Positions 51,771-59,180 of a stretch of 64,000 nucleotides of DNA are shown here, in pieces. The position numbers were made by a program, and so were the translations under genes. The stretch is from the NCBI RefSeq assembly GCF_017876295.1, contig NZ_JAGINT010000001.1, positions 1,426,001-1,490,000 on the forward strand. Reading direction: 5' to 3'. The DNA comes from Kribbella aluminosa. GTDB taxonomy: Bacteria; Actinomycetota; Actinomycetes; Propionibacteriales; Kribbellaceae. Every line of letters begins with the position of its first letter. Within the stretch, counting starts at the first letter, position 1. Below the pieces are notes generated by a model. That model did no database searches. It was not told where the DNA came from and was given only the letters and a program-made list of their open reading frames with translations.

Positions 51771-51784
51771 TGGAAGCGCTTACA
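51771..51784. promoter_or_regulatory. LacI-type operator TGGAAGCGCTTACA
   Basis: The centre AAGCGCTT is a perfect palindrome with the CG core typical of LacI/CcpA-class operators. It lies 23 bp upstream of the lacI start and differs in flanks from the GCGAAA sites of the other LacI regulon, so the two regulators should not cross-talk strongly. Confidence 0.65.
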
Positions 51785-51806
51785 GTTTGAGTACCCTGCC
51801 CTGGAT

Positions 51807-51842
51807 CCTTCGAACGGTCAAGACCTCGGCCCCGTTCGAAGG
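51807..51842. repeat. Perfect 11-bp inverted repeat in the lacI/phosphatase divergent region
   Basis: CCTTCGAACGG (51807-51817) is the exact complement of 51832-51842, loop 14 bases. It ends 22 bp before the phosphatase GTG. It may be an operator for the phosphatase gene or a hairpin in its leader. Confidence 0.55.
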
Positions 51843-51864
51843 CAGGCTCTGAGAAGATGCAGGC

Positions 51865-52440
51865 GTGACCACAGAGGAGCGAGTGGACCGGGTCTTCCTG
51901 GTCCGGCACGGGGAAACCGAGTGGAGCAGGTCCGGACGGCACACGTCCGTCACCGACCTCCCGCTGACGCCCGAGGGTGAGCGCGTCGCCGCGGGTTTGA
52001 AGGAGCGGCTGGCGGGGGAGTCCTTCGACCTGGTGCTGACCTCACCGCGGCAACGCGCCCGGCGTACGGCGGAACTCGCCGGATTCCCGGACGCCCAGGT
52101 CGACGACGACCTGGTCGAGTGGAACTACGGCGACTACGAGGGCATCACCACCGCCGAGATCCGCGAGACCGCTCCCGGCTGGACGATCTGGGACAGCCCC
52201 GTCCCGAACGGCGAAACCGCCGAACAGGTCGCGGCCCGCCTCGACCGCGTGAACGCCCGCCTGGCCGCGGTCCCCGGCGACGCCCTGGTCTTCGGCCACT
52301 CCCACGCCCTCCGCTCCCTGACCGCCCGCTGGCTGGAACTCCCCGTCAGAGAAGGCCGCCACTTCGTCCTCAACACCGCCACCATCTCCACCCTCGGCTG
52401 GGAACGAGACGCCCCCGCCATCCTGCACTGGAACAGCTGA
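51865..52440 (+). CDS. Histidine phosphatase family protein (phosphoglycerate mutase-like)
   Basis: A 191-residue phosphatase. The catalytic RHGET motif (His15), LTSPRQRARRTAEL, the acid residue in LVEWNYGDYEG, and the second histidine in FGHSHALRSL define the branch-1 fold. The substrate is unknown; small sugar or nucleotide phosphates are typical. GTG start at 51865, and downstream a strong hairpin (52445-52493). Confidence 0.9.
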   Translation: MTTEERVDRVFLVRHGETEWSRSGRHTSVTDLPLTPEGERVAAGLKERLAGESFDLVLTSPRQRARRTAELAGFPDAQVDDDLVEWNYGDYEGITTAEIRETAPGWTIWDSPVPNGETAEQVAARLDRVNARLAAVPGDALVFGHSHALRSLTARWLELPVREGRHFVLNTATISTLGWERDAPAILHWNS

Positions 52441-52444
52441 CCTC

Positions 52445-52493
52445 GATCATCGGAACATTTCCCGCACTATCCAACGGAAAGGTTCCGATGATC
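52445..52493. terminator. Perfect 12-bp stem hairpin between convergent genes
   Basis: GATCATCGGAAC (52445-52456) is exactly complementary to 52482-52493, with a shorter inner stem (TTTCC/GGAAA). It starts 5 bases after the phosphatase stop and covers the last codons of the opposite DUF559 gene, so it likely terminates both transcripts. Confidence 0.65.
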
Positions 52494-53447
52494 GGTGATG
52501 GGGCAGGCCGGGGAGCATGGGGTGGCGGTGAGGGAGGGGTTGGTGCGGCGCAGCACCCGGAGGACCTGTACTGCGGCGTCGCACGGACGATTGGTCACGT
52601 CGAACCACCCGTAGCGCAGGGTCGACTCGGTGCGAAGCGTGGCGCGATTGTCCCGCTCGAGGTCCCGCCATCGCTGGTGTGGTATGAGGTGGAGCCGACC
52701 GTCGAGTTCCACGTTCAGTCCGAAGCCGGCGTAGTACACGTCGGTAATCGTGCCGTCGACGCCGCGCTGTCGTTGCCCGCGCGGCAGCCCATGCCGGCGC
52801 TCGACGTCCCGGAGGTACCGAATCTCCAGCAACGAGTGCGACCCGGCGACGACATCGGCGATGATCGGCCGCAGACCGCCGCGATGCCGTAGCCGCGGAC
52901 GATCCGCGAGCGCGCTCAGGATGTCGTCCGCGCCGACTCTCCCGCTTTGGCACGCCTCGGCGATCACCGCGGCGGCGGAGTCCAGCGACGGTGCGATGCC
53001 GACGATGTCGAGCACGGCGTCGGCCGGCGTACGCCGAGGCGGAGCAACCGCGGCGAGACGCCCGGCCCAGTGGGCGTCCCGACAGACGATGAGTCCGGAA
53101 CGTCGCCGAACCTTCCGGTGTTCGGGGATGGTGACGTACACCTGCCTGTCACGATCCGGCTTGAGCAGCCCGAGCTGCTCCGCGGCGGTGTAATGGCTCC
53201 ACGCCGCATCAGGCCCGGCGTACAGCAGCGCCGCCAGCAACCGCTCGCTGTACCCGACCGGCCCGGTGTGGGCGACGTACACGCCCGGATGAACGGTTCG
53301 CCAGCGCCGATTGCGCAGCGGTCTGTCGATCTGCGCCTGCGACCACCCCGCCGCGAGGAGTTGCGCCCGCGACACGATCTCGTCCTGGTCGTGGATCAGC
53401 CCATCGATCCCTTTCTCCCGCAACTGTCGCGCCCACCACCAATCCAC
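52467..53447 (-). CDS. DUF559/AbiEi-antitoxin-domain-like protein
   Basis: A 326-residue protein of a family abundant in actinobacteria. The N-terminal region (VSRAQLLAAGWSQAQIDRPLRNRRWRTVHPGVY pattern) is a winged helix like the AbiEi antitoxin domain; the C-terminal part (LNVELDGRLHL, RDLERDNRATL) matches a Vsr/DUF559 endonuclease-like core. No AbiEii toxin gene accompanies it, so a toxin-antitoxin role is not supported. GTG 53447 is the best start (GGGGCGG upstream). Function unknown. Confidence 0.75.
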   Translation of the reverse strand: MDWWWARQLREKGIDGLIHDQDEIVSRAQLLAAGWSQAQIDRPLRNRRWRTVHPGVYVAHTGPVGYSERLLAALLYAGPDAAWSHYTAAEQLGLLKPDRDRQVYVTIPEHRKVRRRSGLIVCRDAHWAGRLAAVAPPRRTPADAVLDIVGIAPSLDSAAAVIAEACQSGRVGADDILSALADRPRLRHRGGLRPIIADVVAGSHSLLEIRYLRDVERRHGLPRGQRQRGVDGTITDVYYAGFGLNVELDGRLHLIPHQRWRDLERDNRATLRTESTLRYGWFDVTNRPCDAAVQVLRVLRRTNPSLTATPCSPACPITDHRNLSVG

Positions 53448-53524
53448 CCGCCCCAGGATGACAGATTCCCCGCATCCTTGTCGTACCCCCTGTGGACAAC
53501 CTCGGCCCCCGCGCTTTGCGGAAG

Positions 53525-54103
53525 TTATTCGGCGGTGAGCGACGAATTGTTACCGGAGAGGCGACCTACCAAGAGGTCTGCGCGGGCTCGGACGTGGGTG
53601 GGGCGGAGGCGGTTGGTGCGGTTGAGGGTGGCTTGGCCGTGGAGGGAGCTCCAGAGGACTTCGGCGAGGGTTTCGGGGTCGGCGCCGGCGGAGGGTTCGA
53701 CGGCGGCGATGAACTGGTCGAACGCGGACTTCAGTGCGGCAGGGCTGTCCGGCGTACCGAAGGACAGCGCCGTCGGGCGGACGAACATCGCCTCGTAGAC
53801 GGCCGGGTGGTCGGCGGCGTAGTCGAGGTACGCGTGGGCCAGGGCGCGCAGCCCGCCGGTCTCGCGGGCCTTGCGAAGTACGGCGGTCATTTCCTCGATG
53901 CCCTGGACTGCGACGGCGTCGGCGATCGCGTTCATGTTCTTGAAATGGCCGTAGAGCACGGGCTGGCTGTAGTCGACGGCCTCGGCCAGTCGGCGGGTGG
54001 TGACCGCGTCCCAGCCGTCGGTCTCGGCGAGCTCGCGGGCGGTGCGCAGGATCAGCTCACGGCGCTCCTCGCGGGCTCGCTCGCGGCGTGACTGGGTCGG
54101 CAT
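53525..54103 (-). CDS. TetR-family transcriptional regulator
   Basis: Repressor of 192 residues: N-terminal TetR helix-turn-helix (LILRTARELAETDGWDAVTTRRLAEAVDYSQPVLYGHFKN pattern, residues about 16-56) and a ligand domain ending TNRLRPTHVRARADLLVGRL. ATG 54103. It is divergent from the DUF4267 gene across a 90-bp region packed with CTAGC-type operators, so it very probably represses both genes. Confidence 0.9.
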   Translation of the reverse strand: MPTQSRRERAREERRELILRTARELAETDGWDAVTTRRLAEAVDYSQPVLYGHFKNMNAIADAVAVQGIEEMTAVLRKARETGGLRALAHAYLDYAADHPAVYEAMFVRPTALSFGTPDSPAALKSAFDQFIAAVEPSAGADPETLAEVLWSSLHGQATLNRTNRLRPTHVRARADLLVGRLSGNNSSLTAE

Positions 54104-54113
54104 GGTCCAGATA

Positions 54114-54177
54114 CTAGCACCGCTAGACAATCTAGCGATGGCAGGGTTAGCATCGCTAGGAAAGTTAGCGCTGCTAG
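54114..54177. promoter_or_regulatory. Array of four YTAGCnnnGCTAG operators (TetR)
   Basis: CTAGCACCGCTAG (54114-54126), TTAGCATCGCTAG (54147-54159) and TTAGCGCTGCTAG (54165-54177) are full sites; 54132-54144 is a degenerate one. Centres are 18, 15 and 18 bp apart. A larger dyad CTAGCGATG/CATCGCTAG spans 54132-54159. Confidence 0.75.
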
Positions 54178-54193
54178 ATCAAGGAGAACTTCG

Positions 54194-54601
54194 ATGCGCC
54201 GCTTCACCACCGTCCTGACCGTCCTGCTGGGCGTCTTCCCGCTCACGTTCGGCGCCCAGTTCCTGTTCGCCGGGCACACCGCCGCCCCCAGTTTCGGGAT
54301 CGACCCGTGGCCGACCGGCATCGCCGCCGGGTACTTCGCGGTGAAGGGCATCCGCGACATCGTCCTCGGGCTGAACCTGCTCGCCCTGTTCGCGCTCCGC
54401 CAGCGCCGCGCGACCGGCATCTACCTGGCGATCAGCGCGATCATCCCGATCGTCGACATGATCATCGTCCTCACCCACGGCGGCCCGGCCGCGACCGCGT
54501 TCGGCGTGCACGGTCTGACGGCCGTCGTCATGCTGTTCGACGCCGCCCTGCTGCTCCGCGAACGTCAGCGGGCCGAGGTGCTCGAGCCGGTCCACTCGTA
54601 G
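54194..54601 (+). CDS. DUF4267 small membrane protein
   Basis: A 135-residue protein with four predicted membrane helices (about 5-25, 45-68, 73-95, 102-120), matching the DUF4267 family. The function is unknown. AAGGAGA precedes the ATG, and the TetR operator array covers its promoter. Family members are often paired with a TetR repressor, suggesting inducible small-molecule response. Its 3' end overlaps the convergent GNAT gene by 37 bp. Confidence 0.82.
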   Translation: MRRFTTVLTVLLGVFPLTFGAQFLFAGHTAAPSFGIDPWPTGIAAGYFAVKGIRDIVLGLNLLALFALRQRRATGIYLAISAIIPIVDMIIVLTHGGPAATAFGVHGLTAVVMLFDAALLLRERQRAEVLEPVHS

Positions 54602-55326
54602 AGGTCGATCGTGCAGTACTCGCGGAACCCGAGCGCCGCGTACACCGAGCGCCCGGCCGGCGACGATCCCAGTACGGCGTACTCCACTCCGGCATCACGG
54701 AGTACGCCGTACGTGATCGCCGCTCCGATCCCGCGTCGTCGCGCCGCGGGCACCGTCATCACGAAGTACAGCCCGGCGACGCCCGCGCCGAGGAACACGG
54801 TCGCGGTCCCCACCGGCGTACCGTCGAGCCACGCGAGGTAGTGCCGCCACGGATCGCCGTACCCGAGCGTGCGGTACGTCGACGCGACCCACCGGGCCTC
54901 CCGCTCGCCCTCGCCGAAGCCCTGGCCGAGCGTCGCCTCCCACACCGCCAGCGCGTCGTCGTCCGCGACCCGCGTGATCGACAGTCCCGGTACGTCGCGC
55001 GGCGCGATCAGCTCCGGGATCCGGACCGCCATCCCGGGCTCCGACCCGGCCGCGACGAAGCCCGCGGCCGTCAGCGCCGTACGGTCGATCCGCAGCGACG
55101 GGCCGGCGTGCCAGGTTCCCGGTACGCCGTGTTCTCGCAGCTCTGCAAGGGATTCCGCGACCACGTCGACGTCGGACGCGCGCACGACGGCGTTGTGGTA
55201 GTCGATCGGCGACCCGCCGATCGTCCAGGTCGCGCGCTCGTCCACGCGCTGCGAACCGCCGCCCGCGGCACCCATTGCCATCAGCAACTCGGCCGCGTTG
55301 TCCTCGATCGCCCGTACGACGTCCAC
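54565..55326 (-). CDS. GNAT-family N-acetyltransferase
   Basis: A 253-residue protein with a C-terminal GNAT domain (about 130-250): the acetyl-CoA-binding segment VPAARRRGIGAAITYGVLRDA is clear and is followed by the GFREYC strand. The N-terminal half is a degenerate second GNAT-like unit. GTG 55326 is chosen, 18 bases after the upstream reductase stop; the open frame further up is the shadow of that gene. Substrate unknown. Confidence 0.83.
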   Translation of the reverse strand: MDVVRAIEDNAAELLMAMGAAGGGSQRVDERATWTIGGSPIDYHNAVVRASDVDVVAESLAELREHGVPGTWHAGPSLRIDRTALTAAGFVAAGSEPGMAVRIPELIAPRDVPGLSITRVADDDALAVWEATLGQGFGEGEREARWVASTYRTLGYGDPWRHYLAWLDGTPVGTATVFLGAGVAGLYFVMTVPAARRRGIGAAITYGVLRDAGVEYAVLGSSPAGRSVYAALGFREYCTIDLYEWTGSSTSAR

Positions 55327-55343
55327 GGCAAACAGTCTGGTGG

Positions 55344-56153
55344 TCAGGCGAAGTAGGCGCGAGCCCATTTCCGGAAGGTCTGGGCGGGTCGACCGAGTAC
55401 CCGCTCGACGTCGTCCGTGATCGTCTCCTCGCCGCCCGACCGGATCAGCTCCGCACCGCGGACCGCGACCGTCACCACGGCTTCGTCCAGCCCGGCTGCG
55501 CGCAACTGCTCCGCGTAGACGTCCGGCGGTACGTCGACCACGCTCAACGGCGATCCGAGTACGTCGGAGAGCACCGCGACCTGGTCCGGGACGCTCAACA
55601 GTTCGGGGCCGGTCAACGTGTAGGTCTGGTCGTGGTGATCCGACAGCAGCGCTTCCGCGGCGACCGCGGCGACATCGCGCGGATCCACGAACGCGTGCCG
55701 CCCGGCGCCGGTCTGGTTGGGGATCGGCTGCCCGGCCTGGATCGCCGGCATCCATCGCAACACGTTCGACGCGAACCCGGCCGGGCGCAGGATCGTCCAG
55801 GCCAGCCCGCTGTCGCGGACCGCCCGCTCGCCGGCGGCGTGCCAGTTCCCCGGCATTTCCTCGTCGGTACTGCCGATCGCCGACAGTTTCACGATCTTCT
55901 GTACGCCGCCGTCCACCGCCGCCTCGACCAGCGCCCGGTCGTGCGCCGGGACCCACGGGCCGGGCGCGGTCAGCACGAACACCGTGTCCACCCCGGCGAT
56001 TGCCTTCCGCAACGAATCGGGATCGTCGAAATCGCCCTGCACGAACGATTCGTGCGGCTTCCGCGTCATCCCACGCACCGCGGCACCGCGGGCCTCCAAC
56101 TGCCGGACCAGCTCACTGCCGATGGTGCCGGTCGCACCCGTAACGAGAATCAT
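55344..56153 (-). CDS. NmrA-like NAD(P)H-binding protein
   Basis: Atypical short-chain reductase of 269 residues. ILVTGATGTIGSELVRQL (residues 2-19) is the NAD(P)-binding loop; VDTVFVLTAPGPWVP and LRPAGFASNVLRWMPAI follow the NmrA/quinone-oxidoreductase (QorB) pattern. There is no classical YxxxK. It could be a quinone reductase or redox sensor. ATG 56153 is preferred over an upstream in-frame codon at 56174. Divergent from the AraC regulator, which may control it. Confidence 0.85.
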   Translation of the reverse strand: MILVTGATGTIGSELVRQLEARGAAVRGMTRKPHESFVQGDFDDPDSLRKAIAGVDTVFVLTAPGPWVPAHDRALVEAAVDGGVQKIVKLSAIGSTDEEMPGNWHAAGERAVRDSGLAWTILRPAGFASNVLRWMPAIQAGQPIPNQTGAGRHAFVDPRDVAAVAAEALLSDHHDQTYTLTGPELLSVPDQVAVLSDVLGSPLSVVDVPPDVYAEQLRAAGLDEAVVTVAVRGAELIRSGGEETITDDVERVLGRPAQTFRKWARAYFA

Positions 56154-56239
56154 GCCGCCCACCCTGCCCACCACCTCCTACCCCCGGATAGGAATTTTCG
56201 GTACTACGGACTCGCCCGCCGACTGGCTACGCTCGAAGG

Positions 56240-57133
56240 GTGCATCCGTGGATCGAGACCGTGGCGCTGACGCCGACGACCACGCCGATCACCGTCCTCC
56301 CGCCCGACCCGGCGACCACGGTGGTCTGGCGGATGACGCCCGCGGGGGACAGCGACGTACTGGTAGCAGGCCCGCGGACCACGGCGGCGTACCACACGAC
56401 GAAGGACCTGCCGGTCTGCGTACGGCTCCGCATCCGCCCCGGTGGCGTCATCCCGCTGCTCGGCACGCCGCCCGACCAGCTGGTCGACGAGGTAGTCCCA
56501 CTCCACGACCTCTGCGGCCAGACAGCAGTCGACCTCGCCGCGCATCTCGTCACGTACCGCGACCACCTCGAGCGGGCGGCCGAGGAGCTCGGCGCATACC
56601 TGGTCGCCCGCATCCCGCCCCGCCTACCGGCCCAGCTGAACCTCGTCAACGAAGCAGCCGCCGCCCTGGCGCCACCGCCCGCCGGACCAAGCCCGGCGTC
56701 GGGAGTGCTGGCGGCTGGGCGAACCACGGCGCTGGTTCGTGGAGTGGACGGCGTGCGGGTGGGTGGGGGAGACGCGGCGCTGGTTCGTGGGATGGACGGG
56801 GTGCGGGTGGGTCGGGGAAGCGCGGCGCTGGGTCGCGGGGGAGAGGCGGTGCTGGTGGGTGCGGGGTGGCGGGTCGGTGAGACGGCTGCTCGGCTCGGGG
56901 TGAGCGAGCGGTACCTGCGGCGTGTGTTCCGGCAGGCGGTCGGCGTCTCACCCAAGCACTTCGCCCGGATCGCCCGCGTACGCAGGGTGATCGGCACCCA
57001 CCACTCCTGGGCCGACACCGCGGCGTACGCCGGCTACACCGACCAGTCGCACCTGATCGCGGACTTCCGCGCCCTGATGCACGTCACCCCGAACGCCTAC
57101 ACGGCGGGCAACGTCCCGCTCAGTAACTGTTAA
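56240..57133 (+). CDS. AraC-family regulator with internal 16-residue tandem repeat
   Basis: A 297-residue regulator: N-terminal cupin-like domain (about 1-150, TVVWRMTPAGDSDVLVAGPR), a repeat region (about 163-205), and a C-terminal AraC helix-turn-helix (GWRVGETAARLGVSERYLRR ... AYAGYTDQSHLIADFR, about 212-290). The repeat region, coded by a 48-bp tandem duplication, is Gly/Val/Arg-rich and not expected in the family. The 3' end overlaps the convergent NUDIX gene by 4 bases. Confidence 0.85.
   Translation: MHPWIETVALTPTTTPITVLPPDPATTVVWRMTPAGDSDVLVAGPRTTAAYHTTKDLPVCVRLRIRPGGVIPLLGTPPDQLVDEVVPLHDLCGQTAVDLAAHLVTYRDHLERAAEELGAYLVARIPPRLPAQLNLVNEAAAALAPPPAGPSPASGVLAAGRTTALVRGVDGVRVGGGDAALVRGMDGVRVGRGSAALGRGGEAVLVGAGWRVGETAARLGVSERYLRRVFRQAVGVSPKHFARIARVRRVIGTHHSWADTAAYAGYTDQSHLIADFRALMHVTPNAYTAGNVPLSNC
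56728..56850 (+). repeat. 48-bp tandem repeat inside the AraC-type gene
   Basis: Units begin at 56728, 56776 and 56824 (two full copies and a partial third). Each full copy encodes ALVRGxDGVRVGxGxA. Length stays a multiple of three, so the frame is kept. Confidence 0.75.
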
Positions 57134-57528
57134 CCAGGCAGCGCATTCCACTGCTCCAACGTGGAAATCAGCAGACTGGCGGTCGGCAGCGCCGCGAACT
57201 CCGACCGCGTGACGAACCGCGCATCCGACGCGTCGTCGCCAGCCTCGAGCGTCCCACCGACAGCAGTCGCCTCGTAATCGCGGATCACGTACAGCTGCCC
57301 GCGCGGCCCCGGACGCTCGACCTCGCCGACGAGATCGCCGACGACGACCGTCAGCCCGGTCTCCTCCGCGACCTCCCGCGCCACCGCGGCCGGATCGTCC
57401 TCGCCGGGTTCGACGCGGCCGCCCGGGATCGACCACAGCCCCCGTCCCGGCTCGTTCGCACGACGTACGACGAGGAGCCGGTGCTGCTCGTCGTACACCA
57501 GGGCACCCACACAGTCGACGCGCTCCAT
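57130..57528 (-). CDS. NUDIX hydrolase
   Basis: A 132-residue pyrophosphohydrolase. The NUDIX box spans residues 37-59 (GRVEPGEDDPAAVAREVAEE then TGL) with the Mg-binding REVAEE. The substrate is unknown (nucleoside diphosphate derivative). The start leaves a 151-bp divergent region to the PHP gene containing a perfect 15-bp inverted repeat. Confidence 0.9.
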   Translation of the reverse strand: MERVDCVGALVYDEQHRLLVVRRANEPGRGLWSIPGGRVEPGEDDPAAVAREVAEETGLTVVVGDLVGEVERPGPRGQLYVIRDYEATAVGGTLEAGDDASDARFVTRSEFAALPTASLLISTLEQWNALPG

Positions 57529-57542
57529 GCACCCCGAGGTTA

Positions 57543-57587
57543 GCGCCCCGTGCGCGATATAGCTCGACGCCGTCGCGCACGGGGCGC
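57543..57587. repeat. Perfect 15-bp inverted repeat in the NUDIX/PHP divergent region
   Basis: GCGCCCCGTGCGCGA (57543-57557) is exactly complementary to 57573-57587, loop 15 bases. It starts 15 bp upstream of the NUDIX start codon, where a terminator is not expected, so an operator or leader hairpin is more likely. Confidence 0.6.
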
Positions 57588-57679
57588 AGGGCGTCTGTGC
57601 ACAAGTACCAGAGCAGAACGGTGAACGCGGATAGCATCAGCGGTGACAACCGGCTCCGGCGAAGGGACAAGGCCAGCTC

Positions 57680-58564
57680 GTGCGCATCGACCTGCACACC
57701 CACTCGAACCGTTCGGACGGCACCGACCCGGTGGACGTGCTGATCAGGCACGCGCAGCAGGCCGGGCTCGGTGTGATCGCGCTCACCGACCACGACACCG
57801 CGGCCGGCTGGGCCGACGGCCGGCGCGCGGCCGAGGAGCTCGGGATCGGGTTCGTGCCGGGGCTGGAGATCTCCTGCAAGCTGGACGGGATCAGCGTGCA
57901 CCTGCTCGGGTACCTGCCGGACCCGGCGTACGCGCCGCTGGCGAAGGACCTGCAGATCGTCCGTGACGGCCGCACCGACCGGATCCCGGCGATCGTCGCC
58001 CGGCTGAACAGCATCGGCGTACCGCTGACCGTCGACGAGGTGTTCGCCCAGGCGACCGGTACGCCGTCCGTCGGCCGCCCGCACGTCGCCGACGCCCTGG
58101 TCGCGAACGGCACCGTCGTGAACCGGAGCGAGGCGTTCGACAGGTTCCTCGCCGACGGGCGGGCCGGCCACGTTCCGCACTACGCGATCGAGCCGGGGCG
58201 TGCGATCGACCTGGTTCGTGAGGCCGGCGGCGTCCCGGTGATCGCGCACCCGTGGGGCCGGTCGAGCTACAAGGTGATGACCGAGGACACCCTCGGCCGG
58301 CTGGTCCAGGACCACGGGCTGGCCGGGATCGAGATCGACCACCAGGACCACTCGCCGGAGTCCCGCGAGGCGCTGCGCGCGATCGCGCGGAACCTCGGCA
58401 TCATCCACACCGGCTCCAGCGACCACCACGGCGCCGGCAAGATCGACCACGACCTGGGCGTGAACAGCACCGATCCGGAGCAGCTCGAGCGGTTGCTCGA
58501 GGTCGCCAAGACGAACGCCGCCGCCTCCGACAACGCCGCAGTACCCGAGGCCTACCTCCCGTGA
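57680..58564 (+). CDS. PHP-domain phosphoesterase (TrpH/RNase AM-like)
   Basis: A 294-residue PHP protein with metal ligands in DLHTHSNRSDG (His6, His8), LTDHDTAAG, a central GRPHVADALV, and the C-terminal SSDHHGAGK. Homologues hydrolyse nucleoside 3',5'-bisphosphate (pAp) or trim RNA 5' ends. GTG 57680 is the start. The stop overlaps the GTG of the MarC gene (58561) by 4 bases. Confidence 0.88.
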   Translation: MRIDLHTHSNRSDGTDPVDVLIRHAQQAGLGVIALTDHDTAAGWADGRRAAEELGIGFVPGLEISCKLDGISVHLLGYLPDPAYAPLAKDLQIVRDGRTDRIPAIVARLNSIGVPLTVDEVFAQATGTPSVGRPHVADALVANGTVVNRSEAFDRFLADGRAGHVPHYAIEPGRAIDLVREAGGVPVIAHPWGRSSYKVMTEDTLGRLVQDHGLAGIEIDHQDHSPESREALRAIARNLGIIHTGSSDHHGAGKIDHDLGVNSTDPEQLERLLEVAKTNAAASDNAAVPEAYLP

Positions 58565-59178
58565 ACAGCGTCATGAACGTCGGGCTGTTCACCTCGGTCT
58601 TCGTCACGCTGTTCGTGATCATGGACCCGCCGGGCACGGTTCCGTTGTTCATCTCGCTGACCGCGGGCCAGTCCCGTGCGGTGCGGAAGAAGGCGGCCTG
58701 GCAGGCGGTGCTGGTCGCGTTCGGTGTGATCGTGGTGTTCGCCGCGTTCGGGCAGCAGATCCTGAAACACCTTGGCATCACCCTCCCCGCGCTGCAGTGT
58801 GCGGGCGGCCTGCTGCTTCTGCTGATCGCCTTGCAGCTGCTGACCGACACCGCCGAGGACCCGGTGCAGACCAAGAACGTGAACATCGCCTTCGTCCCGC
58901 TCGGTACGCCGCTGCTCGCCGGGCCGGGCGCGATCGTCGCGACGATGGTGTTCGTGCAGCGGGCCAACGGTTCGCTGCCGGACGTGGTCGCGATCTCGGC
59001 CGGGATCGTCGCGATCCACCTGGTGATGTGGCTGACGCTGCGGTTCTCCGGCGTGATCATGCGGATCCTCGGGGAGAACGGCGTACTGCTGATCACCCGG
59101 ATCGCCGGTCTGCTGCTGAGCGCGATCGCGGTGCAGCTGGTCGCCGGGGCCGTCCGTGACTTCATCAAGGCGGGTTGA
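58561..59178 (+). CDS. MarC-family integral membrane protein
   Basis: A 205-residue membrane protein with six predicted helices. IMDPPGTVPLFISLTAGQS near the N-terminus and GTPLLAGPGAIVATMVFVQ in the middle are the two inverted MarC half-signatures. The function is unknown despite the multiple-antibiotic-resistance name. GTG 58561 overlaps the PHP stop; ATG 58573 is an alternative. Confidence 0.9.
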   Translation: MNSVMNVGLFTSVFVTLFVIMDPPGTVPLFISLTAGQSRAVRKKAAWQAVLVAFGVIVVFAAFGQQILKHLGITLPALQCAGGLLLLLIALQLLTDTAEDPVQTKNVNIAFVPLGTPLLAGPGAIVATMVFVQRANGSLPDVVAISAGIVAIHLVMWLTLRFSGVIMRILGENGVLLITRIAGLLLSAIAVQLVAGAVRDFIKAG

Positions 59179-59180
59179 GC

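Noticed and set aside
52467..53447. AbiE-type toxin-antitoxin system
   Set aside because: Only the antitoxin-like domain is present, fused to a DUF559-like core; no nucleotidyltransferase toxin gene adjoins it.
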